From BAIKAL-G1 sp943370385 (GTDB lineage: Bacteria > Cyanobacteriota > Cyanobacteriia > PCC-6307 > Cyanobiaceae): a stretch of DNA of 64,000 nucleotides. The translations under genes were made by a program, and so were the position numbers. Location: the NCBI GenBank assembly GCA_943370385.1, contig CALRQT020000005.1:124001-188000 (forward strand). The letters are read 5' to 3'. The notes below the pieces were generated by a model. It worked only from the letters and a program-made list of their open reading frames with translations. It made no database searches and had not been told where the DNA came from. This document shows positions 24,660 through 32,266 of the stretch, in pieces. Within the stretch, counting starts at the first letter, position 1; each line of letters opens with the position of its first letter.

Positions 24660-25088
24660 GGCTAAACGCCTCTGCTAGACCACCCCAAACCGCTGCCAAG
24701 GGTGCGCCGGACTTGGCTGGATTGATAACCGCATCTGCCTCCCCCATGGGGGCTCGATCCGGGTGACCAGCCAGCAGGGTCAGGGCGGTTGTGTTGCAGG
24801 CGGCTTCACGCCGCACCACTGACTGGCGAGCGCTTAAGACCAACAAGATAACTTTAAAATAGTTTTCAAGAAAAGGATACAAGCCTTGCCGCTCAAGCCG
24901 AGTGACAATCGGCAGGGACTCCAACTAACGCCAATCAAGATTGCGACACAATCAATTTATCAAAGCTAACAATAATTGCATCGCTCGGCAACCATACCAT
25001 CGGTCATTCAATTAGCCATTGTGACCGATGTTTTGAGGGTTTAGCAAAAGCCTAATCAAGGTCAACCAATCCAGTTGGCTAAACGCCT
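24660..25088 (+). repeat. Two dispersed copies of GGCTAAACGCCT
   Basis: Exact 12-base copies at 24660-24671 and 25077-25088 in the same intergenic region. The first forms a small hairpin GAGGC-TAAAC-GCCTC (24658-24672), the second only GGC/GCC. Significance is uncertain. Confidence 0.4.
24998..25030. repeat. Perfect inverted repeat upstream of cysK
   Basis: CATCGGTCA (24998-25006) and TGACCGATG (25022-25030) are exact reverse complements with a 15-base AT-rich spacer; TTTTG follows. It lies about 230 bases before cysK. It may be a dimeric-regulator site or the terminator of an unseen short transcript. Confidence 0.55.
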
Positions 25089-25258
25089 GCAATCCCAAGG
25101 GTCCGCCCCATTGCGGTAGGGCACCCCCAACCTGGCAACCGAGCCAACCTTCAGCCCTAGCTTCTGCCAACAAGCTTGAACCGGTGCAACAGGTCCTGGC
25201 CAGGGGGCAAAGGCCTTCCTAGGCTGCCTCAAGCTTCTGCTCCCCTGGCATCCGTTGC

Positions 25259-26248
25259 ATGGCCGCGATTTTCAGCGATAACAGCCTCACGATTGGCCGC
25301 ACCCCGCTAGTGCAACTCAACCGGGTTGTCGCCCCCGGGGGCGCCCGGGTGCTGGCCAAGATTGAAGGACGCAATCCGGCCTATTCGGTGAAATGCCGCA
25401 TTGGTGCCGCCATGATTGCCCAGGCCGAAAAGGACGGTCTGCTGGGTCCTGGCAAGGAACTGATCGAGCCGACCAGCGGCAACACCGGCATCGCCCTGGC
25501 CTTTGTGGCGGCCTCGAAGGGGATCCCGCTCACCTTGACCATGCCGGAAACCATGAGCCTGGAGCGGCGCAAGCTGCTCACCGCCTACGGCGCCAAACTC
25601 GAGCTCACCGAAGGGCGCCTGGGCATGACCGGTGCGGTGAACCGGGCCAAGGAGATTGCCGCTTCGGCGCCCGATCGCTATGTACTGCTGCAGCAATTCG
25701 TCAATCCGGCCAATCCCCAGATCCACCACGACACCACAGGGCCGGAAATCTGGACCGATACCGATGGCGAGGTGGATGTGCTCGTGGCTGGTGTCGGCAC
25801 CGGCGGCACGATCACGGGGGTCAGCCGCTACATCAAACAGACCCTGGGCAAGCCCCTGGTGTCCGTGGCGGTGGAACCAAGAACCAGCCCGGTGATTAGC
25901 CAACTGATGGCCGGTGAAACGCTCCAGCCCGGACCCCACAAGATTCAGGGCATTGGTGCCGGCTTTGTGCCCGGCAACCTGGAGGTGGCCCTGGTGGATC
26001 GGGTCGAGCGGGTGAGCGACGAGGAAGCGGTGACCATGGCCAGGCGCCTGATGCGGGAGGAAGGAATCCTGGCCGGTATCAGCTGTGGCGCCGCCACCGT
26101 GGCGGCACTTCGCTTGGCCCAGGAACCGGCCTTTGCCGGCCGCACGATCGTGGTGGTTTTACCCGATTCCGGCGAGCGCTACCTCAGCTCCGTGCTGTTT
26201 GAAGGGGTGTTCAACGAAAAGGGCCTGGCGCCAGAGCGCCAGGCCTAG
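25259..26248 (+). CDS. cysK: Cysteine synthase (O-acetylserine sulfhydrylase)
   Basis: A 329-residue PLP enzyme that makes L-cysteine from O-acetylserine and sulfide. The PLP lysine is K45 in AYSVKCRIG, the substrate loop is PTSGNTG (71-77), the phosphate-binding glycine loop is GVGTGGTITG, and the C-terminal VVLPDSGERYLSS is typical. Start ATG 25259; length is standard. It stands alone in the plus orientation, behind an 820-base intergenic region. It uses sulfide derived from sulfate brought in by the CysTW-type transporter at the window start. Confidence 0.96.
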   Translation: MAAIFSDNSLTIGRTPLVQLNRVVAPGGARVLAKIEGRNPAYSVKCRIGAAMIAQAEKDGLLGPGKELIEPTSGNTGIALAFVAASKGIPLTLTMPETMSLERRKLLTAYGAKLELTEGRLGMTGAVNRAKEIAASAPDRYVLLQQFVNPANPQIHHDTTGPEIWTDTDGEVDVLVAGVGTGGTITGVSRYIKQTLGKPLVSVAVEPRTSPVISQLMAGETLQPGPHKIQGIGAGFVPGNLEVALVDRVERVSDEEAVTMARRLMREEGILAGISCGAATVAALRLAQEPAFAGRTIVVVLPDSGERYLSSVLFEGVFNEKGLAPERQA

Positions 26249-26257
26249 ACCCGACTG

Positions 26258-26278
26258 AGGGCCTGCCCTGCAGGCCCT
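26258..26278. terminator. Hairpin between cysK and the 73-aa gene
   Basis: AGGGCCTGC / GCAGGCCCT form a perfect 9-bp stem with a 3-base loop, 10 bases after the cysK stop. No T-run, so the assignment is tentative. A further GGCCTGGCGC/GCGCCAGGCC inverted repeat overlaps the cysK stop. Confidence 0.5.
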
Positions 26279-26329
26279 AGCGGGCCGGTTGGATCCATCC
26301 GTTCGGCTGGATGCGGCTGATGGCGGCGC

Positions 26330-26551
26330 TCAGTCCGGCAAGGCTTCCACGGACTGGAGCCGTTCATTCAGCTGCATGGCCATGGTCTGACGGCCAACGG
26401 CAAGCACCTTGAGGGTGTCTTCGTGCAGGCGCAGCTGGGCATCGGCCACCTGCATGCCCCGCACCAGTTCTTTCAGCTCTTCAGGCAGGGTATTGAGGTC
26501 ATAGCGCTTGCCCTCGAAGGTGAGGATCGGCTGTTGGTTCTCTTCGGTCAC
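26330..26551 (-). CDS. Small conserved protein (DUF6447-like), 73 aa
   Basis: A GTG-started 73-residue protein. An N-terminal strand (ILTFEGKRYDLNTLPEEL) is followed by a coiled-coil-like helix (VADAQLRLHEDTLKVLAVGRQ). The pattern of FxGKxYDLxxLxxExK followed by a heptad helix resembles the DUF6447 small proteins. Function is unknown. It follows the 112-aa gene by 26 bases, so the two are likely co-transcribed. Confidence 0.7.
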   Translation of the reverse strand: MTEENQQPILTFEGKRYDLNTLPEELKELVRGMQVADAQLRLHEDTLKVLAVGRQTMAMQLNERLQSVEALPD

Positions 26552-26577
26552 GCGTAGCGATTAGTAGGCGCCCCAGA

Positions 26578-26916
26578 TTAGGGATCAACAGTCCCTTTGG
26601 GCAGGGTTGGTTGCCCGGGGGCCTGGGCGGATTCCCGGATCGGCCGTTTGAAGAAAAACATCAGCAGCGGGCCCACCTGCCCCGTCTCAACCAACTCCCA
26701 GCCGTCCTTGCCCAGCAGGTTGAGGAAATACTGCAGCTGTTCTGCCGGATGGCGGGGCAGGGGAGCTGCCTTGTACTGCTCGGGAAACTCCCGGGCAATG
26801 AATTCCGGGCTGAGCAGGCCCCTCAGACGTTCGCTGGCCACCTGGGGATCGGGGGCCTGGGGAGGTTGGCCGCTGTCCAGGTTGATGTGGATGACGCGGT
26901 ACTCCCACTGGGTCAT
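26578..26916 (-). CDS. Conserved hypothetical protein (DUF4177-like), 112 aa
   Basis: Begins with the strand MTQWEYRVIHINLD and ends with LGKDGWELVETGQVG then LLMFFFKRP, the beta-alpha-beta pattern (WEYKVV...GWELV...FKR) of DUF4177-type proteins. The central segment is helical. Role unknown. Start ATG 26916; likely one unit with the 73-aa gene downstream. Confidence 0.75.
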   Translation of the reverse strand: MTQWEYRVIHINLDSGQPPQAPDPQVASERLRGLLSPEFIAREFPEQYKAAPLPRHPAEQLQYFLNLLGKDGWELVETGQVGPLLMFFFKRPIRESAQAPGQPTLPKGTVDP

Positions 26917-27034
26917 CGATCCTGCTGCTCAAACATGGGCCCAGGCTAGGGGGACTCGCCAAAGGCGACCCTTGCGGGATCATGGGTTTTCGCACCCAAA
27001 GGGATCGGCTGCCCCAGGACCCCACAGCACCAGC

Positions 27035-28777
27035 TCAACTGCCGCCGCCGCGGATCAACTGGCGCTCGCAGAGGTCCCGGTAGCGGCCGGGCCGACTGAT
27101 CAGTTGGTCGTGGCTGCCCTGGTCGATCAGGCGGCCGCCATCGAGCACCAGGATCCGATCGGCCTCCTGAACCGTGGCCAGGCGGTGGGCGATCACCAAC
27201 ACAGTGCGGCCGGCCATGGCCTGCTCCAGGCCCTGCTGCACCGCCTCCTCAGACTCGGCGTCCAAGGCGCTGGTGGCCTCATCAAGCAGCAGCACGGCCG
27301 GATCGCCCAGCACGGCTCTGGCAATCGCCAGCCGCTGCAGCTGGCCGCCGGAGAAGTTGCTGCCCCGCTCCTCAATCCGGGCCTGGTAGCCGCCCGGCAG
27401 CGCCTCGATAAAGCCATCGGCATTCGCCAGCCGGGCCGCCCGGCGGATCTGCTCGGGACTCACCGGCCGACCAAAGGCAATCGCCTCGGCCACCGTGCCA
27501 GAGAACACATTGCTTTGCTGGGGCACCAGGGCGATCGCCCGGCGCAGGTCGGCGGCCCGCAGGTCGACCAGGTCCTGGCCATCGAGCAGCACCCGGCCCT
27601 GTTGGGCGATGTTGAAGCGCAATAGCAGGGAAAACAGGGTGCTTTTGCCCGCTCCTGAGGGCCCCACCAGGGCCACCACCTGGCCCGGCTGAATCCTCAG
27701 GCTGAGGCCGTGCAACACCGGCTGCTGGGGGTCGTAGCCGTAGACCACCTGATCAAGCACCAGCTCGCCCTGCACGGCCCCCAGGGGCTGGGCCTCTGGC
27801 CGATCGGGCGGCTCGATCGGCTCGGCCTCAATGGCCCGGAGGCGCCTTAAGGAGGCCTGGCCCTGCTGGAACTCGTTGAAATTCGTGGTGAGGTGGGAAA
27901 TCGGATCGATCAACATCAACAAAGCAGCCACGTAGCTGCTGAAGCCAGCCGAGCTGAGTTGGTTGCTTTGGATGCGGGCAGCCCCCATCAGCAACACCGC
28001 CAGAATCCCGGCCGCCTCCAGAAAGCCCACCACCGGGTATTGCAGGGCCAGCAACCGCTGGGTCCGAAAGCGGGCCTGGCGGTGCAGGTCGATTTCGGTT
28101 TCGAAACGGGCCTGCAGCCAGGGCTCGGCCGCGAAGGCCCGCACCAGGGGCAGGCCGCCGATCGCTTCGCCCAGCAGGGACGCCAGTTCGCTCACCTGCT
28201 TCTGGCTACGTTCGGCTGCGCCCATCACCCGGGCCCCGAACAGGCTCACCAGCACGGCCACCAACGGCGCCAACACCATGGTGCCCAGGGACAGGCGCCA
28301 GTCGAGCCACACCATGTAGCCGAACACCACCACCAGCTGGAGCAGACAGGGGATGGTGTCCTGGATCGTTTTGTAGATCACCTCGCCAACCCGGTCGGCG
28401 TCTTCGGTGAGCCGGTAGGTGAGATCGCCGGCGGAGAGTTTTTCCAGGGCCCCAAATTCGAGCCGCTGCAGGCGGGCAAACAGCTGGCGGCGCAGGTCCT
28501 GGCTCACCTGCAGGGCCGGGCCGGCCAGCAGGGTGTCCTGGCCGAATTGGGCGATTTTTTGCAACATGAACACGCCCAGGGCCAGGCCCACCACCTGCAA
28601 CACCTTGGCCACATCGCCGGAGCCGATCGCCGGCACCAACTGGCCCGCCAGCCAGGCCAGCAGGGGCCAACAGGCCACGAACACCAGCATGCAGAGCCCA
28701 CCAGCCCACAGCTGGCGGTGGTAAGGCTGCAGCAGCGGCAGCAGGCGCCGGAAGCCGGCCGGGGAGGGTGCGAGCAT
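27035..28777 (-). CDS. ABC exporter, fused membrane and ATPase domains (MsbA/MDR type)
   Basis: A 580-residue half-transporter that would work as a homodimer. Residues 1-310 hold six membrane helices with the type-I exporter coupling loops; residues 330-580 are the ATPase with Walker A GPSGAGKST, Q-loop LVPQQSNVFSG, signature NFSGGQLQRLAIARA, Walker B VLLLDEATSALD and IAHRLATV. ATG 28777 is preferred to the TTG at 28780. It is divergent from, and slightly overlaps, the S4-domain gene. Substrate is unknown; lipid or peptide export is usual for the family. Confidence 0.93.
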   Translation of the reverse strand: MLAPSPAGFRRLLPLLQPYHRQLWAGGLCMLVFVACWPLLAWLAGQLVPAIGSGDVAKVLQVVGLALGVFMLQKIAQFGQDTLLAGPALQVSQDLRRQLFARLQRLEFGALEKLSAGDLTYRLTEDADRVGEVIYKTIQDTIPCLLQLVVVFGYMVWLDWRLSLGTMVLAPLVAVLVSLFGARVMGAAERSQKQVSELASLLGEAIGGLPLVRAFAAEPWLQARFETEIDLHRQARFRTQRLLALQYPVVGFLEAAGILAVLLMGAARIQSNQLSSAGFSSYVAALLMLIDPISHLTTNFNEFQQGQASLRRLRAIEAEPIEPPDRPEAQPLGAVQGELVLDQVVYGYDPQQPVLHGLSLRIQPGQVVALVGPSGAGKSTLFSLLLRFNIAQQGRVLLDGQDLVDLRAADLRRAIALVPQQSNVFSGTVAEAIAFGRPVSPEQIRRAARLANADGFIEALPGGYQARIEERGSNFSGGQLQRLAIARAVLGDPAVLLLDEATSALDAESEEAVQQGLEQAMAGRTVLVIAHRLATVQEADRILVLDGGRLIDQGSHDQLISRPGRYRDLCERQLIRGGGS

Positions 28778-29085
28778 CAAGGCAAGCTATCAGCGTTGTT
28801 TTGTCCTTCCCCCCAGCCCCAGGCCCGAACGGGGAATGCAGCGCGGACGCCGACCCGGCCGCAGCCAGCTCCCTAGAGCAGCCGAGCGAACTGCGCCTGG
28901 ATCAATTTCTGAAATGGCAGGGCCTGGTGGGCACCGGCGGCGAAGCCAAATTCCGGATCCAGCAGGGCGATGTGCGCGTCAATGGCGAACTGGAGCAACG
29001 GCGCGGCCGCAAGTTGCAGCCCGGGGATCGGGTCAAACTCGCCGGCCAGGAGCTGGTGGTGCCTGCCTTCCAGGCCCGCCGCTGA
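28768..29085 (+). CDS. S4-domain RNA-binding protein (YbcJ/RlbA-like)
   Basis: Up to 105 residues, of which the last 65 form an S4 domain of the YbcJ type: LRLDQFLKWQGLVGTGGEAK, then GDVRVNGELEQRRGRKL and RVKLAGQELVV. S4 domains bind structured RNA, often rRNA. The start is uncertain: GTG 28768 overlaps the start of the divergent ABC gene by 10 bases, and TTG 28801 would remove the overlap and a non-conserved Ser/Pro-rich leader. A GCCCC-TTTC-GGGGC hairpin begins right at the stop (29086-29099). Confidence 0.82.
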   Translation: MRASRQAISVVLSFPPAPGPNGECSADADPAAASSLEQPSELRLDQFLKWQGLVGTGGEAKFRIQQGDVRVNGELEQRRGRKLQPGDRVKLAGQELVVPAFQARR

Positions 29086-29099
29086 GCCCCTTTCGGGGC
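29086..29099 (+). terminator. Hairpin at the end of the S4-domain gene
   Basis: GCCCC-TTTC-GGGGC, a 5-bp GC stem with a tetraloop, abuts the stop codon. No T-run; weak terminator candidate. Confidence 0.4.
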
Positions 29100-29162
29100 C
29101 TCTGGCAGCACAAGAACAAGACTCCTAGTGATGGTTGTTCACCAAACCCGTTGAGGGGGAGA

Positions 29163-29191
29163 GCTAGGGGCTGGGGCCGCCAGCCCCTAGC
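29163..29191 (+). terminator. 12-bp perfect hairpin upstream of tpiA
   Basis: GCTAGGGGCTGG and CCAGCCCCTAGC pair perfectly around a 5-base GGCCG loop. It lies between the S4 gene and tpiA, 61 bases before the tpiA start. It lacks a T-run, so it may be a terminator for the S4 transcript or a tpiA leader structure. Confidence 0.45.
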
Positions 29192-29251
29192 CACGGGCAG
29201 GAGTCCCAGCCGATGGACCCTTAGGTTGGGATTTCATCACTCGGGAAGGCT

Positions 29252-29992
29252 GTGGGCAAGTCGGTGATCGCGGGCAACTGGAAAATGCACATGACCTGCG
29301 CTGAGGCCCAGGCATTTGCGAGTGCCTTCCTGCCCCTGGTCGCCAGCTTGCCCAGCGATCGGGAGGTGCTCCTGGCCCCGCCGTTCACGGCAATCGCATC
29401 CCTGGCCCAGGCCCTGGCGGGCAGTGGCATCCAGATCGGCGGCCAGAACGTCCATTGGGACCAGTCCGGCGCTTACACCGGCATGATCTCGGCAGCGATG
29501 TTGCAGGAGCACGGCGTCACCCACGCGATCGTGGGCCACAGCGAGCCGCGCAAGTACTACAGCGAAACTGACGAGCAGATCAACCTGCGGGCCCGCACCG
29601 CCCAAAAAGCTGGCCTGATCCCCATCCTCTGCGTGGGCGAAAGCGACTCCCAACGGGAAGGGGGCGAAGCGGAACGGGTGATCCGCCGCCAGGTGGAACA
29701 GGGCATTGACGGACTAGATCCGGCGCGCTTGGTGGTGGCCTACGAACCCATCTGGGCGATCGGCACCGGCAAAACCTGCGGCGCCGCCGAAGCCAACCGC
29801 ATCTGCGGCCTGATCCGCAGCTGGGTCGGTTACGCCGAAGTGGTGGTCCAATACGGCGGCTCGGTCAAGGCCGACAACATCGACCAGCTGATGGCCCAAT
29901 CGGATATCAATGGGGTGTTAGTGGGGGGAGCCTCCCTCGATCCGGTGGGCTTCGCCCGGATCGCCAACTACCAAGTGCCCGTAGCGGCCTAG
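29252..29992 (+). CDS. tpiA: Triosephosphate isomerase
   Basis: A 246-residue TIM-barrel enzyme interconverting dihydroxyacetone phosphate and glyceraldehyde 3-phosphate in the Calvin cycle and glycolysis. Catalytic Lys is in AGNWKMH, His in IVGHSEPRKYY (the Pro variant GHSEPRK is usual in cyanobacteria, replacing GHSERR), Glu in AYEPIWAIGTGKT, and the phosphate site is YGGSVKADN. It starts at GTG 29252 with GGGAAGG upstream. folP follows within about 10 bases, so the two are probably coupled. Confidence 0.96.
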   Translation: MGKSVIAGNWKMHMTCAEAQAFASAFLPLVASLPSDREVLLAPPFTAIASLAQALAGSGIQIGGQNVHWDQSGAYTGMISAAMLQEHGVTHAIVGHSEPRKYYSETDEQINLRARTAQKAGLIPILCVGESDSQREGGEAERVIRRQVEQGIDGLDPARLVVAYEPIWAIGTGKTCGAAEANRICGLIRSWVGYAEVVVQYGGSVKADNIDQLMAQSDINGVLVGGASLDPVGFARIANYQVPVAA

Positions 29993-30002
29993 GAGAGCGG
30001 TT

Positions 30003-30869
30003 CTGGCGATCCCAGCTGCCCCATCCCAAGGTCCAGACCTGGCCTTTGGGCAGAGAACCTATGTGATGGGGGTGATCAACCTCACCCCCGATTCCTTCAG
30101 CGACGGCGGCCAAATCAAGGGCGCCAGCCAAGCCCTTGCGGTGGCCCGGCGCATGGTGGCCCAGGGGGCGACCCTGCTCGATCTCGGCGCGCAAAGCACC
30201 CGACCCGGCGCCGAAGATATTGGCGCTGAAGCGGAACTGGCCAGGTTGCTTCCGGCCTTGAAGCAGATCCGCTCGGCCCTGCCCGAGGTGCTCCTTTCAA
30301 TCGACACCTTTCGCGCCCCAGTGGCGGCAGCCGCCCTGGCAGCAGGGGCCGACTGGCTCAACGATGTCAGTGGCGGCCGGCTGGATCCAGAGCTGCTTTC
30401 GGTGGCCGCCGCCTGGGGTTGCCCCCTGGTGCTGATGCACAGCCGCGGCAACAGCCGCAGCATGGACAGCCTCACGGCCTATGGAGACCTGGTCAATGAC
30501 GTGCTTGGGGAGCTTCAGGAGGCCAGCGGCCGGGCCCGGGCAGCCGGAGTGGCGACCAGCCAACTGATCTGGGATCCGGGCCTGGGCTTTGCCAAAACCG
30601 AAGCCCAAAGCCTGGCCCTGTTGGACGGCCTCGAACGGCTGCGGGCCCAGGGCTATCCCCTGCTGGTGGGCCCCTCGCGCAAGCGCTTCATCGGAGCGGT
30701 GCTGAACGAACCCCGGCCCAGGGCCCGGCTCTGGGGCACGGCAGCGGTGGTCTGCAAGGCGATTGCCGCCGGGGCCGACATCGTGCGGGTCCACGATGTG
30801 GGGCCGATCGTGCAGACCGCCCGCATGGCCGATGCCCTGTGGCGCAAACCGGCGGGCTCGCCAAGCTGA
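30003..30869 (+). CDS. folP: Dihydropteroate synthase
   Basis: Makes 7,8-dihydropteroate from the pterin pyrophosphate and p-aminobenzoate in folate synthesis. Motifs: VMGVINLTPDSFSDGG, LLDLGAQSTRPGA, SIDTFRAPVA, WLNDVSGG, VGPSRKRFIG and VRVHDVG. Only GTG 30063 or ATG 30066 are standard starts (268 or 267 aa), but the frame upstream encodes AFGQRTY directly before VMGVINLTP, which matches the family N-terminus and would be lost. CTG 30003 is 7 bases after a GGAG site that overlaps the tpiA stop, giving 288 residues; I favour it but it is unproven. An in-frame stop at 29982 limits any further extension. Confidence 0.93.
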   Translation: MAIPAAPSQGPDLAFGQRTYVMGVINLTPDSFSDGGQIKGASQALAVARRMVAQGATLLDLGAQSTRPGAEDIGAEAELARLLPALKQIRSALPEVLLSIDTFRAPVAAAALAAGADWLNDVSGGRLDPELLSVAAAWGCPLVLMHSRGNSRSMDSLTAYGDLVNDVLGELQEASGRARAAGVATSQLIWDPGLGFAKTEAQSLALLDGLERLRAQGYPLLVGPSRKRFIGAVLNEPRPRARLWGTAAVVCKAIAAGADIVRVHDVGPIVQTARMADALWRKPAGSPS

Positions 30870-30933
30870 ACAGGTGCTCCTGCCAGGGAGCTGAAGCTGA
30901 TCTCCAACGGGGGAGAGCCCCAGCCATTGGGAT

Positions 30934-30956
30934 CCGGAGGGGCTAAACCCCTCTGG
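30934..30956. terminator. Hairpin between convergent folP and antiporter genes
   Basis: CCGGAGGGG and CCCCTCTGG pair over 9 positions (one G-T) around CTAAA. Located between the ends of folP (plus) and the antiporter (minus), it could serve both directions although no T-run flanks it. Confidence 0.55.
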
Positions 30957-30960
30957 CTGC

Positions 30961-32232
30961 CTACAGCTCAGCCGTCGCCACCCGCCGATTCGGAGGCTGC
31001 ACGACGCCGTAGCCAAGCCTGCCGAGCAAGGGCCCGGTCATCACGGTGGTGGCCAGGGCCATCAAAACGCCGATCGTGAACAGCTCGGTGCTGATCACCC
31101 CCTGGGCCAGGCCCACATTCAGCACCACCAACTCGGTAAGGCCACGGGTGTTCATTAACCAGCCCAGGGCCTGGGCCTCGTGGCTCTCGACACCACTGAG
31201 CCGGGCCGTGGCCCAGGTGCCCAGGAACTTGCCACAGACGGCCACCAGCAGAACCGCCACCAGGGCCAACCAGAGGGACGGACTGTTGAGGCTGCCGATG
31301 CGGGTGCTTAAGCCGCTAATTGCAAAGAAGAGGGGCAACAGCAGCCGCAACACCACCGTTTCCAACTGCTGCTCCAACTTGCGCCGCAAGGGGGCATAGC
31401 GGGGCATGGCCAGGCCCCAAAGGAAGGCCCCAAAGATCAGGTGGACCCCCAGCCATTCGGTGACCACCCCACTCAAAAGGGCACCACTAAAGAGCACCGA
31501 TTGCAACAGCGGGCCGAGATCGCGGCCCGTTTTGTAGTGCTGTTCCAGCCACCGCCGCAGGGGACGGGTTCCAACCAGCACCACCAGCGCCCAGGCGGCC
31601 GTACCGAAGAAGGAACCCAAGGCCCCCCAGGCGGAGGACGAGCGCGCCAGGGCGACAACGGCCGCCAGCAGGATCCAGGCGAGGGCGTCGTCGATGGCGG
31701 CGGTGGTGATCGCCAGGGCCCCCACGGGCTGGTGCTGGAGGCCCCGATCCCGCAGGATGCGCGCCAGCACAGGAAAGGCGGTGATCGCCATCGCCGTGCC
31801 CATGAACAGGGCCCCGGAGAGCAGGCGATGGCCGGGTAGCAGCTCAGGAAGCCAAGTTTCAAACAGTCCCGCCAGGCCAACCCCCAGGATCAACGGGAGG
31901 AGCACCCCAGCGGCGGTGATCCGACTGGCCAAGGGCAGGCGCCCGATCAACAGGTTGGGGTTGAGCTCCAACCCCACCAAAAACATGAACAGCACCAAGC
32001 CCAACTGGCCAAGCAGGTTGAGCTGGCCGCGCACGGCCTCGTTAAACAGATGGGTTTCCAGGCCCGGCGCCAGGGCCCCCAGCAGACTGGGGCCGAGCAC
32101 GATGCCGCCCACAATTTCGCCGACGACCCGCGGCTGGTGACATCGCTGGGCCAGGGCACCAAACAACTGGGCGGTGACCGTAATCACCGCCACAGCCAGC
32201 ATCGGCGTTGCCAGATCGACAGGGGCTGCCAT
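30961..32232 (-). CDS. Monovalent cation:proton antiporter (CPA2/KefB type)
   Basis: A 423-residue membrane antiporter with about twelve to thirteen helices. Diagnostic stretches: VVGEIVGGIVLGPSLLG, LGLVLFMFLVGLEL, MAITAFPVLARIL, and AAIDDALAWILLA with the ion-binding Asp pair. No TrkA-type RCK domain follows, so it resembles NapA/CPA2 antiporters rather than full Kef systems. It lies 34 bases downstream of chlH on the same strand and may be read with it. It would exchange Na+ or K+ for protons at the cytoplasmic or thylakoid membrane. Confidence 0.9.
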   Translation of the reverse strand: MAAPVDLATPMLAVAVITVTAQLFGALAQRCHQPRVVGEIVGGIVLGPSLLGALAPGLETHLFNEAVRGQLNLLGQLGLVLFMFLVGLELNPNLLIGRLPLASRITAAGVLLPLILGVGLAGLFETWLPELLPGHRLLSGALFMGTAMAITAFPVLARILRDRGLQHQPVGALAITTAAIDDALAWILLAAVVALARSSSAWGALGSFFGTAAWALVVLVGTRPLRRWLEQHYKTGRDLGPLLQSVLFSGALLSGVVTEWLGVHLIFGAFLWGLAMPRYAPLRRKLEQQLETVVLRLLLPLFFAISGLSTRIGSLNSPSLWLALVAVLLVAVCGKFLGTWATARLSGVESHEAQALGWLMNTRGLTELVVLNVGLAQGVISTELFTIGVLMALATTVMTGPLLGRLGYGVVQPPNRRVATAEL

Positions 32233-32266
32233 GGTGCTGACTAGCTATGGTTAGGGGTTTGGGTAA

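Larger units (their letters stand above)
24440..25258. other. Long intergenic region between the ABC importer and cysK
   Basis: About 820 bases without a gene I can support. It holds a 4 x 12-bp tandem repeat (24551-24598), two copies of the 12-mer GGCTAAACGCCT (24660-24671 and 25077-25088), an AT-richer stretch around 24840-25060, and a 9-bp inverted repeat at 24998-25030. A minus ORF at 24649-24924 has no recognisable similarity. The two flanking genes are transcribed away from it, so it must hold both promoters; a small RNA is possible but unproven. Confidence 0.55.

Noticed and set aside
24649..24924. 91-codon minus ORF in the long intergenic region
   Set aside because: No motif, ends with low-complexity sequence, and no ribosome site; not supported as a gene.
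27893..28876. 327-codon plus-strand ORF opposite the ABC exporter
   Set aside because: Gln/His-rich shadow with no domain; the opposite strand encodes a canonical exporter.
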